Shown: positions 8,017 through 19,090, numbered from the stretch's first letter. The stretch is DNA of 64,000 nt from Novosphingobium sp. AAP83 (GCF_001295795.1 NZ_LJHY01000020.1:62001-126000); one strand, 5' to 3'. Numbers and translations are program-made. Notes: generated by a model not told the origin, from the sequence alone.

Positions 8017-8862
8017 TTAGGCCAAGTCCGCGCGCTTGCCCACCCCTTGCGCAGCAATTCGTTGTGTAGCCCGCATTGCGCATAGTGCCAGACCAAAGCC
8101 GATGATCGGAGCAGCGCCGCCGCCGATCAGGGGTGATGGATAGGGGGCGATCATGGATGCAATAGTACATCCGGCCCAAAATCCGGCAAGCGCCCGGCCT
8201 TGCGTTTGCGCGCTTAAGGCTATGCCAAGCATGGCGATTTGTCCTGCCAGCAATACCAAAAACCAGCCTGTGGACGCCCCCCATGCTTGCGCGATTACCC
8301 TTTCGACAAACGCGACGGGTGCAGGTTGCGGGCGGTCAAACATAACACCAGCCAGTAAAGCTGCAATGGCTATCCCCAATGCAAAGCGCTTTGCTTTGTT
8401 CGCTGGTGCGAATACGGTTGCGCCCAGCAGGGAAAGTGTCATGGCGAGATCCGGCTGGAAAAGTGTGGCGAACAACGCCAGCGCCAATGCCGCCAATCGC
8501 AGGATGACCGGCAACAGCGGCAGGGTTACGATAAACAGCGGTAGGAACATCATCCCGCTATGCAAATGAAGCGGCCCTAGCGCGAACCAGCGCCGCACGT
8601 TGTCCACTTCGGTCCCGGCGATGGCTGTCAGCACCATGACACTTGCGCAAAGCAGCGCGGTTGCAGGCGTGTGCAGAAATCGTCCCGGCAGTGCTATGAT
8701 AACCAGCGCAATAGTGAGTGCGGCAAGATTGGTGGCGACCAGCCGCAGCGGTGCGTCTGCAACGATCATCCACGCCAGCCCTGCCAAGACTGGCAAGACC
8801 AGTGCCAAAACCGAAAGGGCCGCCCGCTTTTGTGCAGACAGCCCTTGGGTTGTGTTTGGCAT
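8017..8862 (-). CDS. Polytopic membrane protein with FtsW/RodA-like motifs
   Basis: 281 residues, at least eight hydrophobic spans. The segment VRRWFALGPLHLHSGMMF resembles the RRWxxLG...xPSE segment of SEDS glycan polymerases (FtsW, RodA), and FQPDLAMTLSLLG resembles their QPDxGTxL/EPDLGT loop. Overall it is about 100 residues shorter than a normal SEDS protein, and the catalytic Asp context is only partly kept. The start ATG lies 11 bases after the lpdA stop, so it rides on the TCA transcript. I infer a degenerate or specialised SEDS relative; an unrelated permease is the alternative. Confidence 0.55.
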   Translation of the reverse strand: MPNTTQGLSAQKRAALSVLALVLPVLAGLAWMIVADAPLRLVATNLAALTIALVIIALPGRFLHTPATALLCASVMVLTAIAGTEVDNVRRWFALGPLHLHSGMMFLPLFIVTLPLLPVILRLAALALALFATLFQPDLAMTLSLLGATVFAPANKAKRFALGIAIAALLAGVMFDRPQPAPVAFVERVIAQAWGASTGWFLVLLAGQIAMLGIALSAQTQGRALAGFWAGCTIASMIAPYPSPLIGGGAAPIIGFGLALCAMRATQRIAAQGVGKRADLA

Positions 8863-8873
8863 AGATGCGCGGA

Positions 8874-10274
8874 TCACATATGGATCGGTTTGCCCGTCAC
8901 TGCCATGGCCGCTTCTTTCAGCGCTTCTGCATGCGTCGGGTGGGCGTGGCAGGTATAGGCGATGTCTTCTGATGTTGCGCCGAATTCCATCGCTTGCGTG
9001 GCTTGCGCGATCATCGTGCCGGCCACCGATGCGATGCACCAGACGCCCAGAACGCGGTCGGTCTTGGCGTCGGCGATGACTTTTACAAAGCCGTCGGGTT
9101 CGTGGTTGGTCTTGGCGCGGCTGTTGGCCAGCATCGGGAACTTGCCGACCTTGATTTCGCCTTTTTCGCGCGCTGCTTCCTCGGTCAGGCCAACGCCTGC
9201 GAATTCGGGGAAGGTATAGACCACGCCGGGGATCAGATCGTGGTTCACGATGCCGGTCAGGCCAGCAATATTTTCAGCCACGGCAATGCCTTCGTCCTCG
9301 GCCTTGTGCGCCAGCATCGGGCCGGGGATCACATCGCCCACCGCCCAGACGCCATCGACCTTTGTGGCAAAATCATGATCGGTTTCGATCTGGCCGCGCG
9401 CGTTGACGGCAAGGCCGATCTTGTCGAGGCCGAGGCCTTCGACATTGGGGCGGCGGCCAATCGCTACCAGAACGCAATCGGCCTCGATGGTTGAGGCATC
9501 GCCACCCTTTGAAGGCTCGACCGTCAGCGTCGCGGTTTTGCCGCTGACGGAGACGCCGGTCACCTTGGTGGAAAGCTTCAGGTCCATGCCTTGCTTCTTG
9601 AAGATTTTGGCGGCTTCCTTGCGCACATCGCCATCCATGCCGGGTAGCAATTGATCGAGGAATTCAACGACCGTCACTTTCGCGCCCAGACGGCGCCATA
9701 CCGAGCCGAGCTCCAGCCCGATCACGCCGCCGCCGATCACAACCATGTGTTCGGGCACGCGATCCAGCGCCAATCCGCCGGTGCTATCCACGATCACGCC
9801 TGCGTCGTTGTCGACGGTTACGCCGGGCAGGGGAGTGACGCTCGAACCGGTGGCGATCACGATGTTCTTGGCGGTGACCTTTTGGCCAGCGATGGTGACC
9901 GTGTGCGCATCATCAAATGCGGCATAGCCCTTGAGCCAGGTGACCTTGTTCTTCTTGAACAGAAACTCGATGCCGCCGGTCAATTGCTTGACCGAATCCA
10001 GTTTCTGCGCCTGCATCGCGGTAAGGTCGAGCGTGACCGGGCCGGTCTTGATGCCGTAAGTGTTGAACGTGCCGTTCACTGCCTCGTCGAACTTCTCCGA
10101 TCCGTGCAGCAGCGCCTTGGACGGAATGCAACCGACGTTGAGGCAGGTTCCGCCCAGCGTTTCGCGTCCGTCGGCGCAGGCTGTTTTCAGGCCCAGTTGT
10201 GCCGCGCGGATGGCCGCAACGTAACCGCCAGGACCGGCACCGATGACAAGCACGTCGTAGTCGTATTCAGCCAT
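8874..10274 (-). CDS. lpdA: Dihydrolipoyl dehydrogenase (E3)
   Basis: Flavoprotein that reoxidises dihydrolipoamide on 2-oxoacid dehydrogenase complexes, passing electrons to NAD+. 466 residues. GAGPGGYVAAIRAAQLG binds FAD, GGTCLNVGCIPSK holds the redox disulfide, VIGGGVIGLELGSVWRRLGA binds NAD, and the C-terminal CHAHPTHAEAL has the catalytic His-Glu pair. It lies downstream of sucA and sucB and serves the 2-oxoglutarate dehydrogenase complex, separated from sucB by a 122-base spacer with a palindromic repeat. Confidence 0.97.
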   Translation of the reverse strand: MAEYDYDVLVIGAGPGGYVAAIRAAQLGLKTACADGRETLGGTCLNVGCIPSKALLHGSEKFDEAVNGTFNTYGIKTGPVTLDLTAMQAQKLDSVKQLTGGIEFLFKKNKVTWLKGYAAFDDAHTVTIAGQKVTAKNIVIATGSSVTPLPGVTVDNDAGVIVDSTGGLALDRVPEHMVVIGGGVIGLELGSVWRRLGAKVTVVEFLDQLLPGMDGDVRKEAAKIFKKQGMDLKLSTKVTGVSVSGKTATLTVEPSKGGDASTIEADCVLVAIGRRPNVEGLGLDKIGLAVNARGQIETDHDFATKVDGVWAVGDVIPGPMLAHKAEDEGIAVAENIAGLTGIVNHDLIPGVVYTFPEFAGVGLTEEAAREKGEIKVGKFPMLANSRAKTNHEPDGFVKVIADAKTDRVLGVWCIASVAGTMIAQATQAMEFGATSEDIAYTCHAHPTHAEALKEAAMAVTGKPIHM

Positions 10275-10300
10275 TGTTCGGCCTCCGTTGCGCGATGATG

Positions 10301-10377
10301 CTTCGATAAGCTCAGCATGAGCGGCCTTGGACTCAATTCAAGAAACACGACACCCGCTCATCCTGAGCTTGTCGAAG
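10301..10377. repeat. REP-like inverted repeat between sucB and lpdA
   Basis: The left arm CTTCGATAAGCTCAGCATGA (10301-10324 including GCGG) is matched on the other strand by 10354-10377 at 22 of 24 positions, with about 29 bases between. The arm resembles the CTTCGACAAGCTCAGGATGA palindromic element often seen dispersed in sphingomonad and some other proteobacterial genomes. It could form a long hairpin in the sucB-lpdA mRNA. Confidence 0.75.
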
Positions 10378-10396
10378 GGTGCCGCGATGCATCAAA

Positions 10397-11650
10397 TCAC
10401 AAATCGATCAGCAACCGGGTTGGATCCTCGATCGCTTCCTTGATCGTCTTGAGCGCCGTCACAGCCTCGCGCCCGTCAATGATGCGGTGGTCATAAGACA
10501 GCGCGATGTACATCATCGGGCGGATCACGATTTCACCATTGCGGACAACCGGACGGTCTTCGATGCGATGCAGGCCCAGCACGGCGGACTGCGGCGGGTT
10601 GATGATCGGGGTGGACATCAGGCCACCGAACACGCCGCCGTTGGAAATGGTGAAGGTGCCACCCTTCATGTCTTCCATCGTCAACGATCCATCGCGCGCC
10701 TTCTTGCCGTAATCGGCAATCGACTTTTCGATGGCGGCAAAGCTGAGCTTATCGACATCGCGCACCACGGGCACGACCAGACCGTTCGGAGCTGAAACTG
10801 CCACCGAGATATCGACGTAATCGAAATAGACGATCTCATCGCCCTGCATCTGCGCGTTGACGGCAGGGATGTCCTTGAGCGCCAGCACCGAAGCCTTGGC
10901 GAAGAACGACATCAGGCCAAGCTTCACGCCGTGCTTCTTTTCGAACACGTCCTTGTATCGGCCACGCGCTTCCATCACCGCGCCCATGTCCACGTCGTTG
11001 AACGTGGTGAGCATGGCGGCGGTTTCTTGCGCACTTTTCAGGCGCTTGGCGATGGTCTGGCGCATGCGCGTCATCTTCACGCGCTCTTCATTGCGGCCGG
11101 CCACGGGAGCGGTGGCAACTGGCGAAGCGGCGACAGGGGCCGATGCGACAGGCGCTGGTGCTGCCTGTTTGGCCTGGGCTGCGGCTGTGACGTCTTCCTT
11201 GGTCAGGCGGCCGTCTTTGCCGGTGCCTTTGACGCTTGAAGGATCAATGCCATATTCCAGCACCGCGCGGCGCACAGCGGGCGAGAGCACAGCGGCATCG
11301 CCACTTGCTGCTTCAGCCAAAGCCGGAGCCGCAGCGGCAGGTGCCTGAGCTGCTGGGGCCGGTGCCGGTGATGGTGCCGGTGATGGTGCCGGTGCGGCAG
11401 CAACGGCGCTGCCGCTTGCTTCAATCAGCGCCAGCAATGCGCCGACAGAGACAGTATCGCCTTCGTTGGCGACGAGCGCGCCCATGACACCAGCGGATGG
11501 CGATGGCACTTCAACCGCAACCTTGTCAGTCTCTAGGCTGACAATCGGCTCATCCAGAGCGACCGCTTCACCCGGCTTCTTAAGCCACTGGCCAACGGTT
11601 GCTTCGCTGACGCTTTCACCCAGCGTTGGAACCTTAACTTCAATCGACAT
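10397..11650 (-). CDS. sucB: Dihydrolipoyllysine succinyltransferase, E2 of 2-oxoglutarate dehydrogenase
   Basis: Core acyltransferase that moves the succinyl group from lipoate to CoA. Domains in order: lipoyl domain (residues 1-78; lipoylated Lys in [16 protein letters not shown]), an Ala/Pro-rich mobile linker (about 80-115), the peripheral subunit-binding domain ([20 protein letters not shown]), a second Ala/Pro linker, and the catalytic domain ending with [13 protein letters not shown], which carries the active-site His and Asp. 417 residues, normal length. It starts 36 bases after sucA on the same transcript. Confidence 0.97.
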   Translation of the reverse strand: MSIEVKVPTLGESVSEATVGQWLKKPGEAVALDEPIVSLETDKVAVEVPSPSAGVMGALVANEGDTVSVGALLALIEASGSAVAAAPAPSPAPSPAPAPAAQAPAAAAPALAEAASGDAAVLSPAVRRAVLEYGIDPSSVKGTGKDGRLTKEDVTAAAQAKQAAPAPVASAPVAASPVATAPVAGRNEERVKMTRMRQTIAKRLKSAQETAAMLTTFNDVDMGAVMEARGRYKDVFEKKHGVKLGLMSFFAKASVLALKDIPAVNAQMQGDEIVYFDYVDISVAVSAPNGLVVPVVRDVDKLSFAAIEKSIADYGKKARDGSLTMEDMKGGTFTISNGGVFGGLMSTPIINPPQSAVLGLHRIEDRPVVRNGEIVIRPMMYIALSYDHRIIDGREAVTALKTIKEAIEDPTRLLIDL

Positions 11651-11686
11651 AATGCAATTCCTTGGGGAGAAGGAAAATCAGGAAAA

Positions 11687-14539
11687 TCAGGATTTCTTCT
11701 GGCGACGGATTTCACCGCGCACCGAAAGGCCCAATGCATCGGCAACCAGTGCGCCTTGTTCGCTGGCATGGCGGCTGGCGAGGCCCGTTGCAGGCGATGC
11801 CGAGGCTTGGCGTCCGGCATAACGCGCGCGGGCGACTTTGCATTTGGCTGCCTTCAGCGATTCCTCGATCAGCGGTTCGACAAAGAACCACGAACCGTTG
11901 TTCCGGGGCTCTTCCTGACACCACACGACGTGTTCAAGGTTGGGCATGCGCGCCAGACGGATCGCCAGCGGATCACCCGGGAAGGGATAAAGCTGTTCCA
12001 GACGGATCACTTGCGTATCAGTAATCCCGGCTGAATTGCGCGCTTCCATAAGGTCGTAAGAGACTTTGCCCGAACACAGCACGACGCGCTTGGTATCAGT
12101 ATCTGCCGCACCGTTGGTGTCCGACAGGATGCGCATGAAGTGCCCGTCGCCGATAAAATCAGACGCGAGCGACTTTGCCAGCGGGTGGCGCAGCAGGCTC
12201 TTGGGCGTCATGATGATCAGCGGCTTGCGGAACGGACGGTGCATCTGCCGGCGCAGCACGTGGAAGTAGTTGGCCGGTGTGCTGATGTTGCACACTTGGA
12301 TGTTATCTTCGGCGCAAAGCTGGAGATAACGCTCCATCCGGGCCGAGGAATGCTCTGGCCCCTGGCCTTCGTACCCGTGCGGCAGCAGCATGACGAGGCC
12401 GTTGGCGCGCAGCCACTTGGCTTCGGATGCGGCGATGTACTGATCGATCACGATCTGTGCACCGTTGGCGAAATCGCCGAACTGCGCTTCCCATAGGACA
12501 AGGCTTTTGGGGTCGGCGCTGGCATAGCCATATTCGAAGCCGAGCACGCCATATTCCGAAAGCGTGCTGTCGAGCACTTCGAAGCTGCCGTGGGGCAGGG
12601 TGGTCAGCGGAACGTACTTGCGCTCGTCGGTTTGATCGACCCAGACGGCATGGCGCTGGCTGAACGTGCCGCGACCGCAGTCCTGACCCGACAAGCGAAC
12701 GCCATAGCCTTCCATGACGAGGCTGCCGAAGGCCAATGCTTCACCGGTTGCCCAGTCAAAGCCCTGTCCGGTGGTGAACATCTCACGCTTGGCATCGATC
12801 ACGCGGCCCAGCGTTTTGTGCACCGTCAGATCATCGGGCACCGCCGTCAGCGTACGGCCAAGGCTATCGAACATCTTCTGATCGATGCCGGTGGGCACGT
12901 TGCGGCGCGCGGTTACCGGATCGGCAGGCTTGTTCAGCCCGGACCAGCGCCCGCCAAACCAGTCAGCCTCGTTGGCCTTGTAGCCCTTCGATGCTTCGAA
13001 TTCGGTTTCCAGCGTGGCGGTGAAGTGGTTCTCGATCTCGCCCTTGTAGTTGGCATCGATCACGCCCTGCCACACCAGACGCTTGGCATAGACGTCGCTC
13101 ACCGGCGGGTGCTGGCGGATCTTGGCATACATCAGCGGCTGCGTGAACGAAGGCTCGTCGCCCTCGTTGTGGCCAAAGCGGCGATAGCACCACATGTCGA
13201 TCACGATATCGCGGCCGAACTTCTGGCGATAATCGATCGCCAGTTTGCAGGCGAAAGTCACGGCTTCGGGATCATCGCCGTTGACGTGCAGGATCGGCGC
13301 CTGAACGCCCTTGGCCACATCAGAGGGATAGGGCGATCCGCGCGAGAATTGCGGGCTGGTGGTGAAGCCGATCTGGTTATTGATGATGAAGTGGATGCAA
13401 CCGCCGGTGTTGTAACCCTTAACGCCCGAAAGGCCGAAGCACTCCCATACGATGCCTTGCCCGGCAAAGGCCGCATCGCCGTGGATCAGGATAGGCAGGA
13501 CCTGCTTGTGGCGGGCATCGGGGCCGACATCATCGCCGATATCGTCTCGGAACACCTGCTGCGCGCGGACTTTGCCGAGCACGATAGGGTCCACCGTTTC
13601 AAGGTGCGACGGGTTGGGCACGAGGCTCATATGCACCTTGATGCCATCAAATTCGCGGTCGGTGCTGGTGCCGAGGTGATACTTCACATCGCCCGATCCG
13701 CCCACGTCCTGCGGGTTGGCCGTGCCGCCCGAGAATTCGTGGAAGATCACGCGGTAAGGCTTGGCCATCACATTGGCGAGCACGTTCAGGCGGCCACGGT
13801 GGGCCATGCCATAGACGATTTCGCGCACGCCGAGCTGGCCGCCGTACTTGATCAGCGCTTCCAATGCCGGGATCATCGATTCCCCGCCATCAAGGCCGAA
13901 GCGCTTGGTGCCGACGTACTTTTTGCCGAGGAACTTTTCGTACTGTTCGCCGCGCACAACGGCAGCAAGGATCGCCTTCTTGCCGTTGGGGGTGAAGTCG
14001 ATGGTCTTGTCGCCACCTTCGATGCGGTCCTGAATGAAGCGGCGCTCTTCCACATCGGCGATGTGCATATATTCAAAGCCGACGTGGCCGCAGTAATTTG
14101 CGCGCAGAATCACGACCAGTTCGGTCAGTGTCGCCCATTCAAGGCCGAGTACGCCGCCGATATAGACCTTGCGGTTCATGTCGGCTGTGGTGAAGCCATG
14201 GTATTCGGGCGAGATATCGGCGGGCAGCTTTTGCCGGGCAAGGCCCAGCGGATCGAGATCGGCGGCCAGATGCCCGCGCACGCGATAAGTGCGGATCAGG
14301 GTCATCGCGCGGATCGAATCGAGCGCCGCCTGTTGCAAGGCGGCTTCGTCCAGCGGTGTTCCAGCCTTCTTGGCGGCCTTTTCGATGGCGGCTTTCATCG
14401 CCATCGGGTCCATAGCCTGGGTCAGATCGTCGCCTGCAAAGGCATCGTTTATCGGCCAGCGTTTGCTGGCCCACGAAGGACCGGGTTGCGGACCTTCCTG
14501 CGAGGGATCCACGTCGAATTCGTGCAATTCAGAACCCAT
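11687..14539 (-). CDS. sucA: 2-oxoglutarate dehydrogenase E1 component
   Basis: Thiamine-diphosphate enzyme that decarboxylates 2-oxoglutarate and succinylates the E2 lipoyl group; rate-setting step of the TCA cycle. 950 residues, normal. The N-terminal E2-binding segment holds ELHEFDVDP and PINDAF; MAHRGRLNVLANVM, YHLGTSTDREFDG and GDAAFAGQG belong to the ThDP site; the C-terminal half is a transketolase-like pyrimidine-binding domain. The ATG at 14539 has AGGAG six bases upstream; a TTG two codons earlier is less likely. A long open frame antisense to it is a codon-bias artefact. Confidence 0.97.
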   Translation of the reverse strand: MGSELHEFDVDPSQEGPQPGPSWASKRWPINDAFAGDDLTQAMDPMAMKAAIEKAAKKAGTPLDEAALQQAALDSIRAMTLIRTYRVRGHLAADLDPLGLARQKLPADISPEYHGFTTADMNRKVYIGGVLGLEWATLTELVVILRANYCGHVGFEYMHIADVEERRFIQDRIEGGDKTIDFTPNGKKAILAAVVRGEQYEKFLGKKYVGTKRFGLDGGESMIPALEALIKYGGQLGVREIVYGMAHRGRLNVLANVMAKPYRVIFHEFSGGTANPQDVGGSGDVKYHLGTSTDREFDGIKVHMSLVPNPSHLETVDPIVLGKVRAQQVFRDDIGDDVGPDARHKQVLPILIHGDAAFAGQGIVWECFGLSGVKGYNTGGCIHFIINNQIGFTTSPQFSRGSPYPSDVAKGVQAPILHVNGDDPEAVTFACKLAIDYRQKFGRDIVIDMWCYRRFGHNEGDEPSFTQPLMYAKIRQHPPVSDVYAKRLVWQGVIDANYKGEIENHFTATLETEFEASKGYKANEADWFGGRWSGLNKPADPVTARRNVPTGIDQKMFDSLGRTLTAVPDDLTVHKTLGRVIDAKREMFTTGQGFDWATGEALAFGSLVMEGYGVRLSGQDCGRGTFSQRHAVWVDQTDERKYVPLTTLPHGSFEVLDSTLSEYGVLGFEYGYASADPKSLVLWEAQFGDFANGAQIVIDQYIAASEAKWLRANGLVMLLPHGYEGQGPEHSSARMERYLQLCAEDNIQVCNISTPANYFHVLRRQMHRPFRKPLIIMTPKSLLRHPLAKSLASDFIGDGHFMRILSDTNGAADTDTKRVVLCSGKVSYDLMEARNSAGITDTQVIRLEQLYPFPGDPLAIRLARMPNLEHVVWCQEEPRNNGSWFFVEPLIEESLKAAKCKVARARYAGRQASASPATGLASRHASEQGALVADALGLSVRGEIRRQKKS

Positions 14540-14704
14540 TGTCAACTCCTGATCCCCCGGGGAGGTTGGGGGCTTCGGACAATCGCGCTTTCACCGACCG
14601 GCGAAAGAAACCTTACCCACGAGACCGTAATTCGATCCCGTTAAAATCCGGTGGCTGTCAGTAACATCCATGAGGATTAACCATAACAGCCGAGTTTTAA
14701 GCAT

Positions 14705-14745
14705 CCGCCCGGCGGTCACCTACGTATGGTGGCCTATCCGGGCGG
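14705..14745 (-). terminator. Strong GC hairpin after sucD
   Basis: Reading on the minus strand, CCGCCCGG pairs with CCGGGCGG, with an inner GGCCACC/GGTGACC pairing. It starts 17 bases after the sucD stop and is followed by a short A/T stretch. It probably stops or attenuates transcription between sucD and sucA. Confidence 0.6.
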
Positions 14746-14761
14746 TAGCTTTTACGTGCAA

Positions 14762-15652
14762 TCAGGCGAGCTCTTTGAGCACTTCAGCCAGCGTTTCGCC
14801 GAGCAGTGAAGGCGAGGCCGAAACCTTGATCCCTGCGGCTTCCATGGCTGCGATCTTGCTTTCTGCATCGCCCTTGCCGCCCGAAACGATCGCGCCGGCA
14901 TGGCCCATGCGGCGGCCCGGAGGCGCCGTACGGCCAGCGATGAAGCCAGCCATAGGCTTCTTGCGGCCACGCTTTGCTTCGTCGATCAGGAACTGGGCTG
15001 CCATTTCTTCTGCATCGCCGCCGATTTCACCGATCATGATGATCGACTTGGTGGCTTCGTCAGCAAGGAACAGTTCGAGCACGTCGATGAAGTTGGTGCC
15101 GTTGACCGGATCGCCACCGATGCCGACAGCCGTGGTCTGGCCAAGGCCGATTGCGGTGGTCTGGAACACAGCTTCATACGTCAGCGTGCCCGAGCGAGAG
15201 ACGACGCCCACGGTGCCTTCCTTGAAGATCGAACCCGGCATAATGCCGATCTTGCACTGGTTCGGCGTCAACACGCCGGGGCAGTTCGGACCGATCAGGC
15301 GGCTCTTGGAGCCTGCCAGCGCGCGCTTGACCTTGACCATGTCGAGCACGGGGATGCCTTCGGTGATGCAAACGATCAGTTCCATTTCGGCGTCAATCGC
15401 CTCAAGGATCGAATCGGCTGCGAACGGAGGCGGCACGTAGATGCACGATGCGGTGGCGCCGGTGGCGTGCTTGGCTTCGTGCACGGTGTTGAAGTTGGGC
15501 AGGCCGATATGCGTCGTGCCGCCCTTACCGGGGGTAACGCCGCCAACCATTTGCGTGCCATAGGCCAGCGCCTGTTCGGTGTGGAACGTGCCGGTTGCGC
15601 CAGTCATCCCTTGCGTGATGACCTTGGTATTCTTGTCGATGAGAATGGACAT
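14762..15652 (-). CDS. sucD: Succinyl-CoA ligase alpha subunit
   Basis: Catalyses succinyl-CoA to succinate with ATP/GTP formation, together with the beta subunit SucC. 296 residues. The CoA-binding Rossmann part opens with [37 protein letters not shown] near residue 240 carries the phosphorylated active-site His. SucC is not beside it, although in many alphaproteobacteria sucC directly precedes sucD. It lies 89 bases after mdh, across a hairpin. Confidence 0.97.
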   Translation of the reverse strand: MSILIDKNTKVITQGMTGATGTFHTEQALAYGTQMVGGVTPGKGGTTHIGLPNFNTVHEAKHATGATASCIYVPPPFAADSILEAIDAEMELIVCITEGIPVLDMVKVKRALAGSKSRLIGPNCPGVLTPNQCKIGIMPGSIFKEGTVGVVSRSGTLTYEAVFQTTAIGLGQTTAVGIGGDPVNGTNFIDVLELFLADEATKSIIMIGEIGGDAEEMAAQFLIDEAKRGRKKPMAGFIAGRTAPPGRRMGHAGAIVSGGKGDAESKIAAMEAAGIKVSASPSLLGETLAEVLKELA

Positions 15653-15705
15653 TAGAGTTCCTTTCCGGGGAGGCTCTTTAGATCAAAGGAGCGCGGAAAC
15701 TTAAA

Positions 15706-15732
15706 GCGCCCCGTCCCTAAGGGGCAGGGCGC
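15706..15732 (-). terminator. Intrinsic-type terminator after mdh
   Basis: On the minus strand GCGCCC...GGGCGC forms the outer stem with a CCCCTTAGGG interior, followed by TTTAAGTTT. It lies ten bases after the mdh stop and would separate mdh from sucD transcription or limit read-through. Confidence 0.65.
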
Positions 15733-15741
15733 GCTATCAAA

Positions 15742-17010
<1,269 letters not shown>

Positions 17011-17322
17011 TTAGCTGCTCATACGGCGGGCGAAATCATTTGCCAGCCGACGATCCAGCGTGCGGCATACTTCAAGCCAGAACAGCGAGCGTTCATCATC
17101 GCCACCCTTGTCAGCGATCACGGCAGCGTCACAGGCGCGTGATGCGGCTGAAAATCCATGGGCGGCAAACATGCGCAAAGCGGTATCGAGTGTCTCGCTT
17201 TCTTCCGCCCAGATTCCGCACCAATCTTCGCAATTGTCATTTACCGCACGGACATGACGGCCACGGATCGTGCGCGACAGGCAGGGGGAAACAATGCCGT
17301 AACGGGGGGCAAATCGCACCAT
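17011..17322 (-). CDS. Small conserved-looking cytoplasmic protein, unknown
   Basis: 103 residues, no signal or span. The middle contains NDNCEDWCGIWAEESETLD, then a mostly helical C-terminal half (SRACDAAVIADKGGDDERSL, FWLEVCRTLDRRLANDFARR). Four cysteines are present but not in a metal-type pair apart from C-x3-C. GGAGA stands upstream of the ATG, and a good terminator follows it, so it looks like a real monocistronic gene. I do not recognise the family. Confidence 0.7.
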   Translation of the reverse strand: MVRFAPRYGIVSPCLSRTIRGRHVRAVNDNCEDWCGIWAEESETLDTALRMFAAHGFSAASRACDAAVIADKGGDDERSLFWLEVCRTLDRRLANDFARRMSS

Positions 17323-17495
17323 AAGTTGTCGTGTCTCCTTGACGGCACCCGGAATACATTTGGGCCGCCTTGCTCGCCAAAGCCTTTAAGCCAGAGCAAG
17401 CTAAGGTTTCGTTGGATGACAGGGTAAAGGAAGCGATAACCACTTGGTACGAAGCAACTTTGCGGTGAATTGATAAACTCCCGAGCTTCGCGTGT

Positions 17496-18740
17496 TTACC
17501 CGCCGGGCTGGGCGATCCAGCTGCCTGCGTTCTCGAATTCGGGCAGTACTGCGCCACTCCCGCTGATCGGGCTGTTGGCCGAACCAGCTTTAAACAGTGC
17601 CTCGCCGCCACGCTGCTGGATGGTGGTGCTATAGACGGGTGCAGGCAGAGACGCGCTGGCAGGCAATGCGCCAGCAGCGGCCACCTTGCCCTGTTCAAAC
17701 GCGCGTTCCAGCGATAGCGGATCGGCCACATCGGCGGGCAGGGGCGTCCATGTGCGCGGATGCGGGGCAGCCACCGGTTCACCACCTGTATAGCGCGCGG
17801 TAAATGCGGCGGGCTTTCCGGCATTGCCTGCCCAGCGGTAGAACCGGTGCGCGCCAATCGTGCCAAGGAAAGTCAGGCTGGGTGCCCAATAGGGATGCAC
17901 GGCTGTGGTGTGGTAATGCGTGGCAAGGCCTGCTGGCGCATAGACATAGCCCGACAGCGCATCGGATGCCACGCGCCTTGCGCGTTCCCAGAACGCCGCC
18001 ATCGGTTTGCGCGCCATCGATCCGTCACAGGCAAAGCTGAACTGGCACGAAGGCCGCTCCGATCCTTGATAGACCACGCCGCAAACGGTGTTGGGCCATG
18101 CGGGATGCGCCACGCGGTTGAGCACCACTTGCGCGACTGCGCGTTGGCCCGCGTCAGGTTCGCTAGCGGCTTCATAGTAAATCGCGGCGGTCAGGCATTG
18201 CAGCGCGCGCCAGCGGTCTTCGCCCGTGCCGGTTGCCACAATGGGCCGCGCCATCGCACCGACGGGCACGTCTTCATCATCGCGGCGCGCATCCCACGCC
18301 GATTGCGCTTCGGTGGGGGCGACCAGTCCGGTCTCTTCGGCGGCCAGCCAATAGAACGCAGATCCGGGAAAACTCTCGCCAGATTTCTCGAACGGTTGCA
18401 GGCCTGCCATGCGTTCGCGTGCAGATGCGGCGGCCACCCCGCCGGGTTCGCCCCAGCCCACAGACCCGAGCAAGATCGCCATAAGTCCGAACATCGCGAT
18501 GCCGGTTGCGCGCTGCCAAAGCAAGGAAGGCGCGCGCAACGCCCGCCGGATCGAGCGCATATCGCGGCGTTTAATCCGTGCCGCAAAATCACGCGGCCGC
18601 GCTTCTCCTGGCTGCGCCTGTAACGGATGAGCCTGTACCGGACGAACTTCTAGAGGACGTCCTTCAACCGGACGCATCCGATCAACCCGCGCTGGCGCGC
18701 AAGGCAGTTCGATTGGCCGGTAGGCTACTTCCAAGGGCAT
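17496..18740 (-). CDS. SleB-type cell wall hydrolase with N-terminal membrane anchor
   Basis: 414 residues. The first 60 are a cytoplasmic Arg/Pro-rich segment with an imprecise repeat (RPVEGRPLEVRPVQAHPLQA). A transmembrane span follows near residue 82 (GIAMFGLMAILLGSVGW), then a linker. The Hydrolase_2/SleB domain lies at about 180-300: ALQCLTAAIYYEAASEPDAG, AVAQVVLNRVAHPAWPNTVC, CQFSFACDGS. SleB relatives are spore-cortex lytic enzymes, but in non-sporing alphaproteobacteria they act on septal or general peptidoglycan. The C-terminal 110 residues carry no domain that I recognise. Confidence 0.85.
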   Translation of the reverse strand: MPLEVAYRPIELPCAPARVDRMRPVEGRPLEVRPVQAHPLQAQPGEARPRDFAARIKRRDMRSIRRALRAPSLLWQRATGIAMFGLMAILLGSVGWGEPGGVAAASARERMAGLQPFEKSGESFPGSAFYWLAAEETGLVAPTEAQSAWDARRDDEDVPVGAMARPIVATGTGEDRWRALQCLTAAIYYEAASEPDAGQRAVAQVVLNRVAHPAWPNTVCGVVYQGSERPSCQFSFACDGSMARKPMAAFWERARRVASDALSGYVYAPAGLATHYHTTAVHPYWAPSLTFLGTIGAHRFYRWAGNAGKPAAFTARYTGGEPVAAPHPRTWTPLPADVADPLSLERAFEQGKVAAAGALPASASLPAPVYSTTIQQRGGEALFKAGSANSPISGSGAVLPEFENAGSWIAQPGG

Positions 18741-18921
18741 GATTGTGGCGCGAATCCTGATGTTCCTCGCTGTCCGCTAACCTCTTGCGTGGGCAACTGC
18801 ACCTGCACTTTTCCGCCTGTCCCGATACGGCACGCCCCCCTTCCATCCGGTTAACCTGCCCAAAGGTGAAGGTTGGGTCTTGCACCGCACAATAGTTGCG
18901 GTTAGTCACGCGCTTGACGCC

Positions 18922-19090
18922 AACGGTGCCCGGTCAAACGGGCTAAGAGGGAAACCGGTGCAAATCCGGCGCTGCCCCCGCAACTGTAACCGGATAGCGT
19001 GTTGCCCAGTTATGCCACTGGTGCCGGATTCGATCCCGGCGCTGGGAAGGCGGGCAACATGCGATGACCCGGGAGCCAGGAAACCTGCCG
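18922..19090 (+). promoter_or_regulatory. Cobalamin (B12) riboswitch
   Basis: The sequence has the conserved AdoCbl aptamer elements in order: GGTGCCCGG, AGAGGGAAACCGGTGCAAAT, CCGGCGCTGCCCCCGCAACT, GCCACTG, CTGGGAAGGCGGG, then the B12 box GAGCCAGGAAACCTGCC. It lies 121 bases before the btuB start. No U-run hairpin follows, so control is more likely at translation initiation than by termination. High cobalamin should shut down the btu genes. Confidence 0.95.

Noticed and set aside
8863..9039. N-terminal extension of the SEDS-like protein into lpdA
   Set aside because: The extra 59 residues are antisense-like in composition and overlap lpdA; the ATG at 8862 is adequate.
12590..14644. 684-codon open frame on the plus strand antisense to sucA
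   Set aside because: It mirrors sucA codon by codon in a GC-rich gene, has His/Asp/Arg-heavy composition and no motifs; sucA itself is beyond doubt.
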